From Citrobacter sp. RHB25-C09 (GTDB lineage Bacteria > Pseudomonadota > Gammaproteobacteria > Enterobacterales > Enterobacteriaceae): a stretch of 64,000 bases of DNA. The stretch covers positions 1,364,001 through 1,428,000 of the forward strand of contig NZ_CP057483.1 of the NCBI RefSeq assembly GCF_013836145.1, in the 5' to 3' direction. Shown here piece after piece: positions 34,115 to 42,555 of the stretch. A program made the translations under genes and the position numbers. Within the stretch, counting starts at the first letter, position 1. The number at the start of each line of letters is the position of its first letter. The notes under the pieces were generated by a model that had not been told where the DNA came from, searched no databases, and saw only the letters and a program-made list of their open reading frames with translations.

Positions 34115-35779
34115 TTATTTGTATGCAGACTGGTGTACACCCACCGCGCGGCCTGATGGATCGTTCATGGTTTTGAACGCTTCATCCCACTCAATGGCTT
34201 TCGCAGAAGAGCAGGCGACGGAAGGACCACCCGGTACGCATTCAGCGGCGCTTGGCAGCGGGAACAGCTCTTCAAAAATCTCGCGGTACAGATACGCTTC
34301 TTTAGAAGATGGCGTATTGTACGGGAAGCGGAAGCTGGCGGTTTCCAGTTGCTGATCGGAAATCTGTTTTGCCGCGACCTCTTTCAGTGTGTCGATCCAG
34401 CTGTAACCCACGCCGTCGGAGAACTGCTCCTTCTGACGCCATGCCACGCTTGCCGGCAGATAAGATTCAAAACATTCACGCAGGATGTGTTTTTCCATCT
34501 TGCCGTTGCCGCACATCTTATCTTCCGGGTTAATGCGCATCGCCACGTCGAGGAACTTTTTGTCGAGGAACGGCACGCGCGCCTCAACGCCCCAGGCAGA
34601 CATCGCCTTGTTAGCGCGCGCACAGTCGAACATATGCAGCGCCTGAAGTTTACGCACGGTTTCTTCATGCAGTTCTTTGGCGTTCGGCGCTTTGTGGAAA
34701 TAGAGATAGCCGCCGAACACTTCGTCAGAACCTTCGCCGGACAGCACCATCTTAATGCCCATCGCTTTGATTTTACGCGACATTAAATACATCGGCGTGG
34801 AGGCGCGAATGGTGGTGACGTCGTAGGTTTCAATGTGGTAAATCACATCACGGATCGCGTCCAGACCTTCCTGAACCGTGAAGTGAATTTCATGGTGCAC
34901 GGTACCCAGATGGTTCGCCACTTCCTGCGCGGCTTTAAGGTCCGGCGAACCTTCAAGGCCCACGGCGAAGGAGTGAAGCTGCGGCCACCAGGCTTCAGAA
35001 CGCTCCTGATCTTCCACGCGACGCGCGGCATATTTCTTGGTGATTGCGGAGATCACCGAAGAATCCAGACCACCGGAAAGCAACACGCCATATGGCACGT
35101 CAGACATCAGGTGGCTTTTAACGGAATCTTCCAGCGCCTGGCGCAGTTCGTTTTTATCGGTGACGTTATCTTTTACCGCATCGTAATCGAACCAGTCGCG
35201 CTGATAGTACTGACGGATCTCGCCGTCTTTGCTCCATAAATAGCTGCCCGCCGGGAACTCTTTAATAGTGCGGCAGACCGGCACCAGTGCTTTCATTTCA
35301 GAGGCGACATACAGGTTGCCGAACTCGTCATAGCCCATATACAGCGGGATGATCCCGATATGGTCGCGACCAATCAGGTACGCATCTTTCTCGCTGTCAT
35401 AGAGCGCAAAGGCAAACATGCCCTGCAAATCATCCAGGAATTCCGGACCTTTTTCCTGATACAGCGCGAGGATCACTTCGCAGTCAGAACCGGTCTGGAA
35501 CGCGTAACGATCGCCATATTCCGCGCGCAGCGCCTGGTGATTATAGATTTCACCGTTAACGGCCAGGATGTGTGTTTTTTTATCGTTATACAGCGGTTGA
35601 GCGCCCGCGTTAACGTCAACAATGGACAGGCGCTCATGCGCCAGGATGGCCTTATCGCAGGCATAAATGCCGGACCAGTCCGGGCCACGATGGCGCATCA
35701 GGCGTGACAGCTCGAGAGCCTTTTTACGCAGTTCGCCTGCGTCGGACTTAATATCGAAAACGCCAAAAATTGAACACAT
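34115..35779 (-). CDS. asnB: Asparagine synthetase B (glutamine-hydrolysing)
   Basis: Makes asparagine from aspartate, ATP and glutamine. The 554-aa protein has an N-terminal glutaminase domain with the nucleophile Cys2 (MCSIFGVF), RHRGPDWSG and NGEIYNH, and a C-terminal synthetase domain with the pyrophosphate loop LLSGGLDSSVIS and the motif LSGEGSDEVFGGY. Length equals E. coli AsnB. It is monocistronic, between the tRNA operon and nagD, with its own terminator. The 249 bp between asnB and nagD hold its promoter and a REP-like palindrome. Confidence 0.98.
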   Translation of the reverse strand: MCSIFGVFDIKSDAGELRKKALELSRLMRHRGPDWSGIYACDKAILAHERLSIVDVNAGAQPLYNDKKTHILAVNGEIYNHQALRAEYGDRYAFQTGSDCEVILALYQEKGPEFLDDLQGMFAFALYDSEKDAYLIGRDHIGIIPLYMGYDEFGNLYVASEMKALVPVCRTIKEFPAGSYLWSKDGEIRQYYQRDWFDYDAVKDNVTDKNELRQALEDSVKSHLMSDVPYGVLLSGGLDSSVISAITKKYAARRVEDQERSEAWWPQLHSFAVGLEGSPDLKAAQEVANHLGTVHHEIHFTVQEGLDAIRDVIYHIETYDVTTIRASTPMYLMSRKIKAMGIKMVLSGEGSDEVFGGYLYFHKAPNAKELHEETVRKLQALHMFDCARANKAMSAWGVEARVPFLDKKFLDVAMRINPEDKMCGNGKMEKHILRECFESYLPASVAWRQKEQFSDGVGYSWIDTLKEVAAKQISDQQLETASFRFPYNTPSSKEAYLYREIFEELFPLPSAAECVPGGPSVACSSAKAIEWDEAFKTMNDPSGRAVGVHQSAYK

Positions 35780-35990
35780 AACCTTCTCCGTTAACCTGTG
35801 CGTAGTGCTTTATTGTGTGTGCTTGATAAAGAAAATGCCGCAAAGCCAAAGAGGGCGCAATACTTTTGCCGGGTAAAAAACAAAAAACGCAACAGTGATT
35901 AACGAATAGTGAAAAACTGATTACATAATGGGCGTATTCATTGATGAATTGTCAGTTTTCTGGCGTTTTTATTGAATGGAGTGATTTTCA

Positions 35991-36019
35991 TGCCCGATCG
36001 GCAAAGCGCTATCAGGCAT
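35991..36019. repeat. REP-like palindrome between nagD and asnB
   Basis: TGCCCGATCGGCAAAGCGCT followed by ATCAGGCA forms an imperfect palindrome resembling a REP unit, about 10 bp after the nagD stop. Confidence 0.65.
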
Positions 36020-36028
36020 GGACGATCG

Positions 36029-36781
36029 TTAAATAACGTCGATCTCGGCAACGGAAGGGTAAATCCAGCTCGGGCGGAACGGCATGCTGTCGATGTCATC
36101 AAGTGTAGAGACGCCAGAAAGCACAAGGATGGTTTCCAGCCCCGCCTGGAACCCGGCGAGAATATCGGTGCGCAGGTTGTCACCGACAATCACCGTCTCT
36201 TCCGAATGCGCCTGCATTTTGTTCAGCGCGGCGCGGATGATCCACGGGCTCGGCTTACCGACATAAAACGGCTTGCGACCGGAGATCTTTTCGATACCGG
36301 CGCAAAGCGCGCCACAGGCCGGGTAAAACCCGCGCCCGTGGGTGTCCGGGTTCGTGGCGATAAAGCGCGCGCCGTTTGCCACGAAGTAAGCGGCTTTATG
36401 CATCATGTCCCAGTTATAGGAGCGCGTCTCGCCGACAATCACAAAGTCCGGGTTGACATCGGTAATGGTAAAACCCGCTTTATAAAGCTCGTGGATCAGT
36501 GCACCTTCACCCACGACATAGGCTTTTTTCCCTTCCTGACGGCGCAGGAAATCAGCCGTCGCCATCGCAGAGGTGTAAAACACGCTGTCCGGCACATTTA
36601 CGCCGGCGGTGGCAAAACGGTTCGCCAGATCTTGCCCGGTCTGGGAGGGATAGTTGGTCAGCAAAACCAGCGGCAGGCCTTTTTCCATTACGCCCGTCAA
36701 AAACTCCGCCGCACCCGGTACGGCGACGTTATCGTGCATCAGCACGCCGTCAATATCACAAATGACATTCTTAATGGTCAT
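36029..36781 (-). CDS. nagD: Ribonucleotide monophosphatase NagD
   Basis: HAD-superfamily (type IIA) phosphatase acting on UMP, GMP and similar nucleotides; its link to amino-sugar use is through the operon only. The 250-aa protein has motif I CDIDGVLMHDN (Asp9 nucleophile, Asp11), motif II LLTNYPSQTG and motif III-IV VIVGDNLRTDILAG. Last gene of nagB-nagA-nagC-nagD. Confidence 0.96.
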   Translation of the reverse strand: MTIKNVICDIDGVLMHDNVAVPGAAEFLTGVMEKGLPLVLLTNYPSQTGQDLANRFATAGVNVPDSVFYTSAMATADFLRRQEGKKAYVVGEGALIHELYKAGFTITDVNPDFVIVGETRSYNWDMMHKAAYFVANGARFIATNPDTHGRGFYPACGALCAGIEKISGRKPFYVGKPSPWIIRAALNKMQAHSEETVIVGDNLRTDILAGFQAGLETILVLSGVSTLDDIDSMPFRPSWIYPSVAEIDVI

Positions 36782-36827
36782 GTACTACCCAGGAATAGGA
36801 TGAATAATCCGATACTATAAAAGCGCT

Positions 36828-38048
36828 TCAGTTTTCCAGCAAATGCTGGAGCAAAATGCCGTTAAGCATCGCGCGTTTTACCAGCGCAAAAGCGCCAATA
36901 GCGGAGCGGTGATCCAGCGTAGAGCGCACCACCGGCAGGCCCTGACGAAATGCCTTCAGCGCCTGGGTGTTGATGCAGCTTTCTATCGCGGGCAGCAATA
37001 CTTTATCCGCTTCGGTAATTTCACCGGCGATCACAATTTTTTGCGGGTTAAACAAGTTGATGGCAATGGCAATGGTTTTGCCCAGATGGCGTCCCACATG
37101 CTCAATGACTTCTGAGGCCAGGCTATCGCCTTTATTGGCTGCCTTGCAGATGGATTTAATTGTGCAATCATCCAACTGGACGCGGCTCTGGTAGCCCTGC
37201 TTCAGCAGATTTTGAACCCGATGTTCAATGGCGGCGTTGGCGGCTATCGTTTCCAGACAGCCAAAGTTGCCGCAGTGGCAGCGCTCACCTAACGGCTCAA
37301 CCTGGATGTGGCCAATCTCGCCGACGTTACCGTTACGACCGATAAAGATGCGCCCGTTAGAGATGATCCCGGCGCCGGTGCCCCGATGGACGCGCACCAG
37401 AATCGAATCTTCGCAATCCTGACTCGCGCCGAAATAGTGCTCTGCCAGCGCCAGACTGCGGATATCGTGGCCGACAAAACAGGTGACGTGGAAGCGTTGT
37501 TCCAGGGCTTCAACCAGTCGCCAGTTTTCAACCTGAATATGCGGCATATAGTGGATCATCCCGCTTTCAGGATCGACCAGACCGGGCAGAATGACGGAAA
37601 TGGCGACAAGCTCGCGGATCTTGCGCTGACTGTTGTCAATAAACAGCGTGATGGCATTGAGCAGAGCATGTTCCAGCGTTTCCTGGGTGCGTTCCGGCAG
37701 CGGGTAGTGCTCTTCGGCGAGCACTTTACTGCTCATGTCGAAAAGGGTGATCGTGGCGTCATGACGCCCCAGACGCACGCCAATCGCCTGGAAATTGCGG
37801 GTTTCGGTGACGATGGAGATTGCGCGGCGGCCCCCGGTGGAGGCCTGCTGATCGACTTCTTTGATCAGCCCGCGTTCAATGAGTTGACGCGTAATTTTCG
37901 TTACGCTGGCGGGGGCAAGCTGGCTTTGCTCGGCAATCTGGATGCGCGAGATTGGCCCATGCTGGTCAATCAGACGGTAAACTGCCGCGCTGTTAAGCTG
38001 TTTTACGAGATCAACATTCCCAATCTGTGCTTGTCCGCCTGGTGTCAT
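36828..38048 (-). CDS. nagC: N-acetylglucosamine repressor NagC (ROK family)
   Basis: Represses nag and chitin-sugar genes and is released by GlcNAc-6-phosphate; also activates glmUS in E. coli. The 406-aa protein has an N-terminal helix-turn-helix (ISRIQIAEQSQLAPASVTKITRQL) and a ROK domain with RVHRGTGAGII and the zinc motif CHCGNFGCLE. It lies 8 bp after nagA. Candidate operators are present in the nagB-nagE gap. Confidence 0.97.
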   Translation of the reverse strand: MTPGGQAQIGNVDLVKQLNSAAVYRLIDQHGPISRIQIAEQSQLAPASVTKITRQLIERGLIKEVDQQASTGGRRAISIVTETRNFQAIGVRLGRHDATITLFDMSSKVLAEEHYPLPERTQETLEHALLNAITLFIDNSQRKIRELVAISVILPGLVDPESGMIHYMPHIQVENWRLVEALEQRFHVTCFVGHDIRSLALAEHYFGASQDCEDSILVRVHRGTGAGIISNGRIFIGRNGNVGEIGHIQVEPLGERCHCGNFGCLETIAANAAIEHRVQNLLKQGYQSRVQLDDCTIKSICKAANKGDSLASEVIEHVGRHLGKTIAIAINLFNPQKIVIAGEITEADKVLLPAIESCINTQALKAFRQGLPVVRSTLDHRSAIGAFALVKRAMLNGILLQHLLEN

Positions 38049-38056
38049 ACGTTCTC

Positions 38057-39205
38057 TTACTCAGTAACGACCTCGTTACCATTAACGATGGTCTTGATAA
38101 TTTTAAAATCGTGTGTGAAAGCGGTCAGGTTAGCCACTTTACCCGGTGCAATGCTGCCAAGCTGTTGTTCAACGCCGATGGCGCGAGCTGGGTAGAGAGT
38201 GGCCATCCGCAGCACTTCGTCGAGCGCGATACCACAGTGTTCAACCAGGTTACGCACGCCTTCAATCATGGTTAATGATGAACCGCTCAGCGTACCGTTT
38301 TCATCAACACAAAGTCCATTGCGGTAGTATATTGTTTTGCCAGCAAAAATGAACTGTTCAATATTTGCCCCTGCCGGTGCAGTAGCATCGGTAACCAGAC
38401 ACAGTTTGTCGCCCTTCAGGCGTTTGGCATTACGAATATTGGCGTAGTCCACGTGCAGACCATCGGCGATTACACCGCAATAGAGATCGGCTTCGTCGAG
38501 GATCGCGCCTGCCAGACCCGGTTCGCGTCCGGTGATATACGGCATGGCATTAAACAGGTGCGTGGCAAAGGTAATGCCCGCACGGAATCCGGCCCTGGCC
38601 TCTTTCAGCGTCGCGTTTGAGTGCCCCGCAGAAACCACAATGCCAGCCTTCGCCAGCTTGCTAATGACCTCAGCAGGAACCATTTCCGGTGCCAGGGTCA
38701 CTTTAGTAATAACGTCGGCATTATCACACAGAAAATCGACCAGTGCGGCGTCCGGCTGGCGAACAAAATTCGGATTATGCGTGCCTTTTTTGACCAGATT
38801 CAGCCACGGACCTTCCAGGTGTAAACCCAGCGCCTGATTGGGATATTTCGCCAGGTACTCACGCATGACGCGAACGCCTTGCTTCATGAGTTCATCGCTG
38901 GTGGTAATCAGCGTCGGCAGGTAGCTGGTGCAGCCCGATTTCTCGTTGGCCTTCTGCATAATTTCGAGCGTTTCAACGGATACCGCCTCTGCCGTGTCAT
39001 TAAACTGCACGCCGCCGCAACCGTTGAGCTGTACATCGATAAAGCCGGGGGAAAGAATGGCCCCGTTCAGTGAACGTTGTTCGATCTCTGGCGGCAATTC
39101 CGCCACAGGACAAACGCGGTCAATCAGGCCATTGGCGACAATGATCGCATGGTCATCAAGAATTTCGTGGCCGGTGAAGATCCGAGCCTGGGTTAAAGCG
39201 TACAT
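38057..39205 (-). CDS. nagA: N-acetylglucosamine-6-phosphate deacetylase NagA
   Basis: Removes acetate from GlcNAc-6-phosphate to give glucosamine-6-phosphate, also lowering the NagC inducer. ATG 39205 gives 382 aa, the E. coli length; the frame extends to 39262 inside the nagB-nagA gap. Metal and catalytic motifs of the amidohydrolase fold are visible: HLEGPW, VSAGHSNAT, THLFNAM and the catalytic Asp in LVTDATAPAG. Confidence 0.97.
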   Translation of the reverse strand: MYALTQARIFTGHEILDDHAIIVANGLIDRVCPVAELPPEIEQRSLNGAILSPGFIDVQLNGCGGVQFNDTAEAVSVETLEIMQKANEKSGCTSYLPTLITTSDELMKQGVRVMREYLAKYPNQALGLHLEGPWLNLVKKGTHNPNFVRQPDAALVDFLCDNADVITKVTLAPEMVPAEVISKLAKAGIVVSAGHSNATLKEARAGFRAGITFATHLFNAMPYITGREPGLAGAILDEADLYCGVIADGLHVDYANIRNAKRLKGDKLCLVTDATAPAGANIEQFIFAGKTIYYRNGLCVDENGTLSGSSLTMIEGVRNLVEHCGIALDEVLRMATLYPARAIGVEQQLGSIAPGKVANLTAFTHDFKIIKTIVNGNEVVTE

Positions 39206-39261
39206 TCTGACCCCCGATATAAAAATACCGCCCTGAATGTGCTGACAGGGCGGAGAACACA

Positions 39262-40062
39262 TTACAGACCTTTAATATTTTCTGCTTCTAACTCGTTGAA
39301 GTATTTCAGCGTTTTCACTTTCAGTTCCATGGTGGACGGCTCATCGCACACCACAACGGCTTTCGGATGCAGTTGCAGGCAGCTAATGGTCCACATGTGG
39401 TTGACGTTACCTTCAACCGCCGCCTGCAGCGCCAGCGCTTTCTGAGAACCGAGCACCAGAATCATCACTTCTTCAGCGTCCAGCAGCGTACCCACGCCAA
39501 CGGTCAGCGCATATTTAGGCACCTGAGCCACATCGCCGTCGAAGAAACGGGAGTTCGCCACGCGGGTATCATGGGTCAGGGTTTTGATACGGGTACGGGA
39601 AGCCAGAGAAGAGGCTGGTTCGTTAAACGCGATATGACCGTCGTTGCCCACGCCACCCATAAACAGGTGGATTTTGCCGTAAGCGCGGATTTTCTCTTCA
39701 TACTGGCGGCATTCTGCATCGATATCCGGCGCATTGCCATTGAGCAGATTGATGTTTTCTGCTGGAATATCAACGTGATCAAAGAAATTACGGTGCATAA
39801 AGCTGTGATAGCTTTCCGGATGCTCTTTTGGCAAGCCGACATATTCGTCCATGTTGAACGTGACAACATGCTTGAAGCTGACTTCACCCGCCTTGTGCAT
39901 TTCAACTAACGCTTTATACGCGGTCAGCGGGGTGCCGCCGGTCGGCAGGCCCAGCACAAACGGACGGTCAGCCGTCGGTTTGAACGCGTTAATACGGTTA
40001 ACGATATGGCGTGCAGCCCATTTGCCGACCTGCTCAGCAGAAGTCAGGGGAATCAGTCTCAT
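39262..40062 (-). CDS. nagB: Glucosamine-6-phosphate deaminase NagB
   Basis: Converts glucosamine-6-phosphate to fructose-6-phosphate and ammonia, feeding amino sugars to glycolysis; allosterically activated by GlcNAc-6-phosphate. The 266-aa protein has the catalytic Asp72 (FNMDEYVGL) and the Asp141-His143-Glu148 set in GNDGHIAFNEP. First gene of the minus-strand nag operon, divergent from nagE. Confidence 0.98.
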   Translation of the reverse strand: MRLIPLTSAEQVGKWAARHIVNRINAFKPTADRPFVLGLPTGGTPLTAYKALVEMHKAGEVSFKHVVTFNMDEYVGLPKEHPESYHSFMHRNFFDHVDIPAENINLLNGNAPDIDAECRQYEEKIRAYGKIHLFMGGVGNDGHIAFNEPASSLASRTRIKTLTHDTRVANSRFFDGDVAQVPKYALTVGVGTLLDAEEVMILVLGSQKALALQAAVEGNVNHMWTISCLQLHPKAVVVCDEPSTMELKVKTLKYFNELEAENIKGL

Positions 40063-40096
40063 TGTTCACCTCAGAAAGTATAAGTAATTCGTCTTG

Positions 40097-40117
40097 ATTT
40101 TTTGAATGATAAAATAA
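40097..40117. promoter_or_regulatory. Candidate NagC operator near nagB
   Basis: ATTTTTTGAATGATAAAATAA is a near-symmetric T-rich/A-rich site of the kind bound by NagC, 35 bp before the nagB start. It pairs with a second candidate about 90 bp away, fitting the known loop that represses nagB and nagE together. Confidence 0.6.
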
Positions 40118-40161
40118 GTTTTCGCACTTAGCCAGTGCAAGGGAGGGAAAATAACGATATT

Positions 40162-40180
40162 TGGTGACTAAACTCACAAA
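40162..40180. promoter_or_regulatory. Candidate CRP site between nagB and nagE
   Basis: GGTGACTAAACTCACA matches the CRP pattern TGTGA-N6-TCACA with one mismatch and lies between the two NagC-like operators, as at the E. coli nag locus. Confidence 0.65.
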
Positions 40181-40189
40181 AAACACGCT

Positions 40190-40216
40190 TTTAATTTGCG
40201 GTACGAATTAATTTTT
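40190..40216. promoter_or_regulatory. Candidate NagC operator near nagE
   Basis: TTTAATTTGCGGTACGAATT followed by AATTTTT is a near-palindrome (AATTTGC/TACGAATT) of NagC type, about 110 bp before the nagE start. Confidence 0.55.
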
Positions 40217-40322
40217 CACACACTCATCATGCCAGTGAATTATCAACTGAAATTATAAGTTAGTGACACTATAAAAATACAGCTGAGAAGGTGCCTTTAC
40301 GGGATCTCATAGGGGGAAGAAC

Positions 40323-42344
40323 GTGAGTATTTTAGGTTATTTACAAAAGGTCGGCCGCGCGCTTATGGTGCCGGTCGCCACGCTGCCGGCGGCAGCGATA
40401 CTAATGGGTGTCGGCTACTGGATTGACCCGGTGGGTTGGGGGGGAGACAACGCGCTAGCCGCGTTCTTCATTAAATCGGGTGCCGCCATCATCGACAACA
40501 TGTCCGTGCTGTTTGCCATTGGTGTGGCTTATGGTATGTCCAAAGATAAAGATGGTGCTGCCGCGCTGACCGGTTTTGTGGGCTTCCTTGTGTTGACCAC
40601 GCTTTGCTCCCCGGCGGCTGTTTCCATGATCCAGAAGATCCCGTTGGACCAGGTTCCCGCTGCGTTCGGTAAGATCAGCAACCAGTTCGTGGGTATCATG
40701 GTCGGTATTATCTCCGCTGAACTGTACAACCGCTTTAGCAGCGTTGAGTTGCCGAAAGCGTTGTCCTTCTTTAGCGGCCGCCGTCTGGTACCGATTCTGA
40801 CCTCCTTTGTGATGATCGTTGTCGCGTTCATCATGATGTTCATTTGGCCGATCATTTTCGACGGTCTGGTGAACTTCGGTGAGCACATCCAGAAACTGGG
40901 CTCCATCGGTGCGGGCGTGTACGCGTTCTTTAACCGTCTGCTGATTCCGGTTGGTCTGCACCACGCGCTGAACTCTGTATTCTGGTTTGACGTTGCAGGT
41001 ATCAACGATATTCCTAACTTCCTGGGTGGCGCACAGTCCATTGAAGCAGGTAAAGCGGTTGTGGGTATCACCGGTCGTTACCAGGCGGGCTTCTTCCCGA
41101 TTATGATGTTCGGTTTGCCGGGTGCCGCGCTGGCGATTTACCACTGCGCACGTCCTGAGAACAAAGCGAAAGTGCTGGGTATCATGATGGCGGGCGCTTT
41201 TGCGGCCTTCTTCACGGGTATCACAGAACCGCTGGAATTCTCCTTCATGTTCGTTGCGCCGGTTCTGTATGTGATCCACGCCGTACTGACCGGTATCTCC
41301 GTATTCATCGCCGCAAGCATGCAGTGGATTGCCGGTTTCGGCTTCAGTGCGGGGCTGGTGGATATGGTGCTTTCTTCCCGTAACCCGCTGGCGCACAACT
41401 GGTGGATGCTGATCCCGCAGGGTCTGGTCTTCTTTGTTATCTACTACGTCGTGTTCCGCTTCACTATCACGAAATTCAACCTGATGACCCCGGGTCGCGA
41501 ACTGGCTGTTGCCGGTAGCGAAGCGGATGGTCAGGACGTTAACGTGAGCGCGGATAAGGATCAGGATGTGACGGGTCTGGCGCGTCAGTACATCGCTGCT
41601 GTCGGCGGTTCTGACAACCTGACGGGTATTGATGCCTGTATCACTCGTCTGCGTCTGAACGTTAAAGATTCTTCCCTCGTTAACGAAGCACTGGCAAAAC
41701 GTCTGGGCGCATCCGGTGTGATCCGTCTGAACAAAACCAGCGTACAGATCATCGTTGGCTTCGTGGCAGAAAAAATCGCTAACGCCATGAAAACAACCGG
41801 TCCGGTTGCCGCAGCAGAAGCTGCACCGGTGGCAGCAGCAGCGCCAGCCGCCGCGAAGCCGCAGGCGGTGCCAAATGCAGTCATTATCGCTGAACTGGTT
41901 TCTCCGGTGACGGGTGATGTGGTTGCGCTGGACCAGGTTCCTGACGAAGCGTTTGCCAGCAAAGCGGTCGGTGACGGCGTGGCGGTGAAACCTACGGAGA
42001 AAACCGTGGTGTCTCCGGCTGCGGGTACCATCGTGAAAATCTTTAACACCAACCATGCGTTCTGCCTGGAAACCGAGAAAGGCGCGGAGATCGTTGTCCA
42101 TATGGGTATCGATACCGTTGCGCTGAACGGTCAGGGCTTTACTCGCCTGGTGGAAGAGGGTGCTGAAGTGACAGCAGGCCAGCCAATCCTGGAAATGGAT
42201 CTGGACTACCTGAACGCGAATGCGCGCTCAATGATTAGCCCGGTGGTATGCAGCAACATCGACGACTTCAGCGGTCTGGTGATTAAAGCTGAAGGTCATG
42301 TGGTTGCTGGTCAAACGCCACTGTTCGAAATTAAAGGTAAATAA
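40323..42344 (+). CDS. nagE: PTS N-acetylglucosamine transporter NagE (EIICBA)
   Basis: Takes up N-acetylglucosamine and phosphorylates it to GlcNAc-6-phosphate. The 673-aa protein has a IIC membrane domain (about 1-390, with GLHHALNSVFWF and GITEPLEFSFMF), a IIB domain with phospho-Cys439 (IDACITRLRL), an Ala/Pro linker and a IIA domain with phospho-His593 (VVHMGIDTV). Start is GTG 40323 behind AGGGGGAAG. It is about 25 residues longer than E. coli K-12 NagE (648 aa), and as I remember that sequence the IIC domain differs strongly while IIA is almost the same. It could transport a slightly different range of sugars. Confidence 0.95.
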   Translation: MSILGYLQKVGRALMVPVATLPAAAILMGVGYWIDPVGWGGDNALAAFFIKSGAAIIDNMSVLFAIGVAYGMSKDKDGAAALTGFVGFLVLTTLCSPAAVSMIQKIPLDQVPAAFGKISNQFVGIMVGIISAELYNRFSSVELPKALSFFSGRRLVPILTSFVMIVVAFIMMFIWPIIFDGLVNFGEHIQKLGSIGAGVYAFFNRLLIPVGLHHALNSVFWFDVAGINDIPNFLGGAQSIEAGKAVVGITGRYQAGFFPIMMFGLPGAALAIYHCARPENKAKVLGIMMAGAFAAFFTGITEPLEFSFMFVAPVLYVIHAVLTGISVFIAASMQWIAGFGFSAGLVDMVLSSRNPLAHNWWMLIPQGLVFFVIYYVVFRFTITKFNLMTPGRELAVAGSEADGQDVNVSADKDQDVTGLARQYIAAVGGSDNLTGIDACITRLRLNVKDSSLVNEALAKRLGASGVIRLNKTSVQIIVGFVAEKIANAMKTTGPVAAAEAAPVAAAAPAAAKPQAVPNAVIIAELVSPVTGDVVALDQVPDEAFASKAVGDGVAVKPTEKTVVSPAAGTIVKIFNTNHAFCLETEKGAEIVVHMGIDTVALNGQGFTRLVEEGAEVTAGQPILEMDLDYLNANARSMISPVVCSNIDDFSGLVIKAEGHVVAGQTPLFEIKGK

Positions 42345-42350
42345 GTTGAT

Positions 42351-42384
42351 GTAGGCCGGATAAGGCGTAAAGCCGCCATCCGGC
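42351..42384. repeat. REP palindrome after nagE
   Basis: GTAGGCCGGATAAGGCGTAA with CCGCCATCCGGC forms a REP-type palindrome six bases after the nagE stop. Confidence 0.87.
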
Positions 42385-42402
42385 AGCACGAAACGCATCA
42401 TC

Positions 42403-42435
42403 AGCGGCAGTGGGAAACCTCTGCCGCTTTTTTTT
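42403..42435 (+). terminator. Terminator after nagE
   Basis: AGCGGCAG (42403-42410) pairs with CTGCCGCT (42421-42428), followed by a T8 run. Confidence 0.87.
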
Positions 42436-42488
42436 GCGGCAATTGACCCCAATATTTTCTTCAAAGCGACTTTTTACGTAACTAAAGG

Positions 42489-42520
42489 TTGTCAGTCCGT
42501 CCGGCTTATAAGATCATACG
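42489..42520 (+). promoter_or_regulatory. glnS promoter region
   Basis: TTGTCA (42489-42494) with CTTATAAGATCATACG downstream closely resembles the E. coli glnS promoter as I remember it; the exact -10 hexamer is not certain. glnS begins about 36 bp further on. Confidence 0.6.
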
Positions 42521-42555
42521 CCGTTATACGTTGTTTACGCTTTGAGGAACCCACG

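Noticed and set aside
40455..42101. 548-codon minus-strand frame opposite nagE
   Set aside because: Shadow of nagE caused by codon bias; His/Arg/Asn-rich, no homology I recognise, no ribosome site.
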